Assembly: GCA_028819945.1 (NCBI GenBank)
Contig: JAPPKQ010000417.1
Location: forward strand, 1 to 8,089
Length of the DNA: 8,089 nt
Reading direction: 5' to 3'
Source: a bacterium
Lineage (GTDB): Bacteria > Actinomycetota > Acidimicrobiia > Acidimicrobiales > CATQHL01
The notes under the pieces were generated by a model. It ran no database searches and was not told the origin of the DNA. It worked only from the letters and a program-made list of their open reading frames with translations. Numbering within the stretch: position 1 is the stretch's first letter; every line of letters starts with the position of its first letter. Below, in pieces: positions 6,888-8,089 of this stretch. The translations under genes were made by a program, and so were the position numbers.

Positions 6888-7535
6888 CTAGGTGGGCAGC
6901 CGCCGGGCGTGGGTCAGAAACCCGGTGTGGGCGATCATGCGGTGGTCGGGCCGGACGGCCTCACCGGCGATGTGCCAACTCCGCTGCAGGACCTCCACGG
7001 TCGCCGCGAGCGCCCAAGGTCCTCGCTCCAGCGACTCGCGCAGTTGCGTGGCCTGCAGCACGCTGGGGGTGTAGGCGATGATGAGGCCGCCGGGCCGGAG
7101 ACGACCGGCGGCGTGCGGCACGACCCGCCAGGGCTCGGGCAGGTCCAGTGCCACGCGGTCGAGGCCATCCACGTCGATGCCGTCGTAGCAGTCGCGCTCG
7201 GAGATGTGGTAGCGGGACAGCGCCTCCGGGCCGAGGAACTCCTGCACGTTCTTGCGAGCGCGGCGGGCGAAGTCGCCGCGGATCTCGTAGCCGAACACCT
7301 CCGCACCGGCCCGCAGCAGTGCCAGCGACAGTGCCCCCGAACCCACGCCGGACTCCAGGACCCGATGGCCCGGAGCGATGTCGGCGAGCAGCAGCATGGG
7401 GCCGAGATCCTTCGGGTAGATCACCTGTGCGCCGCGCTTCATCTTCACCACGAAGTCCGACAGCGTGGGCCGGAAGGCCTGGAACCGGGTGCCTCCGACC
7501 GAGCGCACCTCGCTGCCCTCGGGAGTTTGTCGCAT
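6888..7535 (-). CDS. trmI: tRNA (adenine-58-N1)-methyltransferase TrmI, 5'-truncated
   Basis: TrmI makes m1A58 in the T-loop of tRNA. The 215-residue frame has the family core: RPTLSDFVVKMKRGAQVIYP, KDLGPM, the SAM-binding VLESGVGSGALSLALL, the DLPEPW motif equivalent to the active-site DxxxPW region, RPGGLIIAYTPSVLQ and an intact C-terminus HTGFLTHARRLPT. Family members are about 280 residues and carry roughly 50 more residues before the EGS-V-S-GGTR segment (a small beta domain). Here those are missing: homology begins near position 7520, preceded only by Met-Arg-Gln-Thr-Pro. An in-frame TAG lies one codon before ATG 7535, and no ribosome binding site is visible. None of the three upstream frames contains the missing N-terminus, so this is not a simple frameshift. 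It may be a broken gene or an assembly join. Its place next to the proteasome locus matches actinobacterial gene order. Confidence 0.85.
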   Translation of the reverse strand: MRQTPEGSEVRSVGGTRFQAFRPTLSDFVVKMKRGAQVIYPKDLGPMLLLADIAPGHRVLESGVGSGALSLALLRAGAEVFGYEIRGDFARRARKNVQEFLGPEALSRYHISERDCYDGIDVDGLDRVALDLPEPWRVVPHAAGRLRPGGLIIAYTPSVLQATQLRESLERGPWALAATVEVLQRSWHIAGEAVRPDHRMIAHTGFLTHARRLPT

Positions 7536-7711
7536 TGGCTACATAGGCAGATTGTCCCGCAAGACTCTCACTCAGACTGGTACAGAAAATGGGGCAAGAT
7601 CAACTGCTCGCCGAATTAGCATAGCAGATGGTACGAACGCAAGGGGCAGGTCATGTGCTTGCTGGACAACCGCAGCAGGTCGCACAAACATCTGGACTAT
7701 ATAGCAACACG
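7536..7711. other. AT-richer gap between the trmI fragment and the methyltransferase end
   Basis: This 176-bp stretch marks the change from GC-rich host-like DNA to lower-GC DNA. I see no tRNA, no insertion-sequence ends, no long direct repeats and no convincing promoter. A 39-codon minus-strand frame (7691-7572) is present but has no supporting signal. The stretch holds no recognisable remnant of the trmI N-terminus. Confidence 0.5.
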
Positions 7712-8089
7712 TTAAGGTTTGATAGCGTGAAGAACGTACTCCGACTCCATTGGCCCCTTGAAGCCTCTAATTCCGTATGGGTAGCGCCTTCGATTCGCTC
7801 TGATTTCTCTCTGATCTGTCTGGATATCAGTTAGGCCTGACCTTTCAAGCATATTGACTAATATCTTCGAGGTAGGCACATTATGGCCTCTTACGGAATT
7901 ATTTCCAACGACAAAGGTGGCCGATCCGCCTTTTTTCAGCAACTGCTGAAGCTGGATGACTGCACCGTTCAATTCGGTCAAATATCTACAGAACCTACTA
8001 TGCATGGCTGGTGAGATATCCAACAAGGTTTCAATTTCCTCTTGGTATCCTGAAACAATTGACGTGCATTCCATAACCACCTTCGGCTC
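7712..8089 (-). CDS. C-terminal part of a SAM-dependent DNA-methyltransferase-like protein (partial)
   Basis: The minus-strand frame is open from the window edge to a TAA at 7712-7714, giving about 125 residues. The segment SPAMHSRFCRYLTELNGAVI, then QLLKKGGSATFVVGNNSVRG, VPTSKILVNMLERSGL and a basic NRRRYPYG run before MESEYVLHAI, resembles the end of class I DNA (N4-cytosine/N6-adenine) methyltransferases. In those the LLKKGG-FVVGN-S-RG strand-loop closes the Rossmann sheet. The catalytic motif and SAM-binding loop would lie beyond the window. GTG (8080) and ATG (8074) are probably internal codons. GC is far below that of the neighbours (26 of 60 bases in 7861-7920, against 39 of 60 in 5101-5160), suggesting acquired DNA. 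The specific activity (solitary, restriction-linked or phage-defence) cannot be told. Confidence 0.6.
   Translation of the reverse strand, partial: EPKVVMECTSIVSGYQEEIETLLDISPAMHSRFCRYLTELNGAVIQLQQLLKKGGSATFVVGNNSVRGHNVPTSKILVNMLERSGLTDIQTDQREIRANRRRYPYGIRGFKGPMESEYVLHAIKP

Noticed and set aside
7572..7691. A 39-codon minus-strand frame between the methyltransferase end and trmI
   Set aside because: No ribosome binding site, no similarity I recognise, and the length is expected by chance.
7536..7711. A tRNA gene or attachment site at the composition switch
   Set aside because: No cloverleaf or T-loop consensus and no repeat of the junction sequence elsewhere in the window could be found by eye.

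Overview
This is a high-GC bacterial segment carrying a complete Pup-proteasome locus, almost entirely on the minus strand. The content and order (tRNA m1A58 methyltransferase, a CvpA-like membrane protein, the AAA+ ring ATPase ARC/Mpa, Dop, Pup, PrcB, PrcA, PafA) are typical of Actinomycetota. No 16S or other lineage marker is present. A deep-branching class such as Acidimicrobiia is only a guess, and a non-actinobacterial holder of the system (for example Nitrospirota) cannot be strictly excluded.

Layout, in minus-strand transcription order from the right edge. Positions 7712-8089 hold the C-terminal end of a SAM-dependent DNA-methyltransferase-like gene in DNA of clearly lower GC. Positions 7536-7711 are an AT-richer gap with no convincing gene. 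Positions 6888-7535 are a TrmI-type tRNA methyltransferase that lacks its usual N-terminal part exactly where composition changes. Positions 6372-6881 are a four-helix CvpA-family membrane protein. A small 3Fe-4S-type ferredoxin (6060-6299) lies on the plus strand, divergent from the proteasome genes. Then come arc/mpa (4116-5849), dop (2590-4095), pup (2374-2571), prcB (1446-2300), prcA (669-1391) and the 5' part of pafA (1-659), with gaps of 20, 18, 73, 54 and 9 nt. This spacing suggests one operon read leftward from the arc-ferredoxin intergenic region.

How the genes work together: Pup ends in Gly-Gly-Gln, so Dop must first deamidate the terminal Gln to Glu. PafA then ligates Pup to substrate lysines. 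The ARC hexamer recognises Pup by its N-terminal coiled coils, unfolds the substrate, and docks by its C-terminal Gln-Tyr-Leu tail onto the PrcA ring. The substrate is degraded in the PrcB chamber, where Thr53 of the precursor becomes the nucleophile. Dop also removes Pup for recycling. Every component is present and keeps the active residues I could check, apart from the window-edge truncation of PafA.

The system itself is known biology. The parts worth a second look are at the edges and in the control signals. PafA loses similarity to its family abruptly near position 45, although its frame stays open. trmI is cut at about 7521 next to foreign-looking DNA. arc has a perfect Shine-Dalgarno sequence placed for an ATC codon rather than the GTG. 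pafA starts with TTG. A strong GC hairpin lies between pup and prcB.
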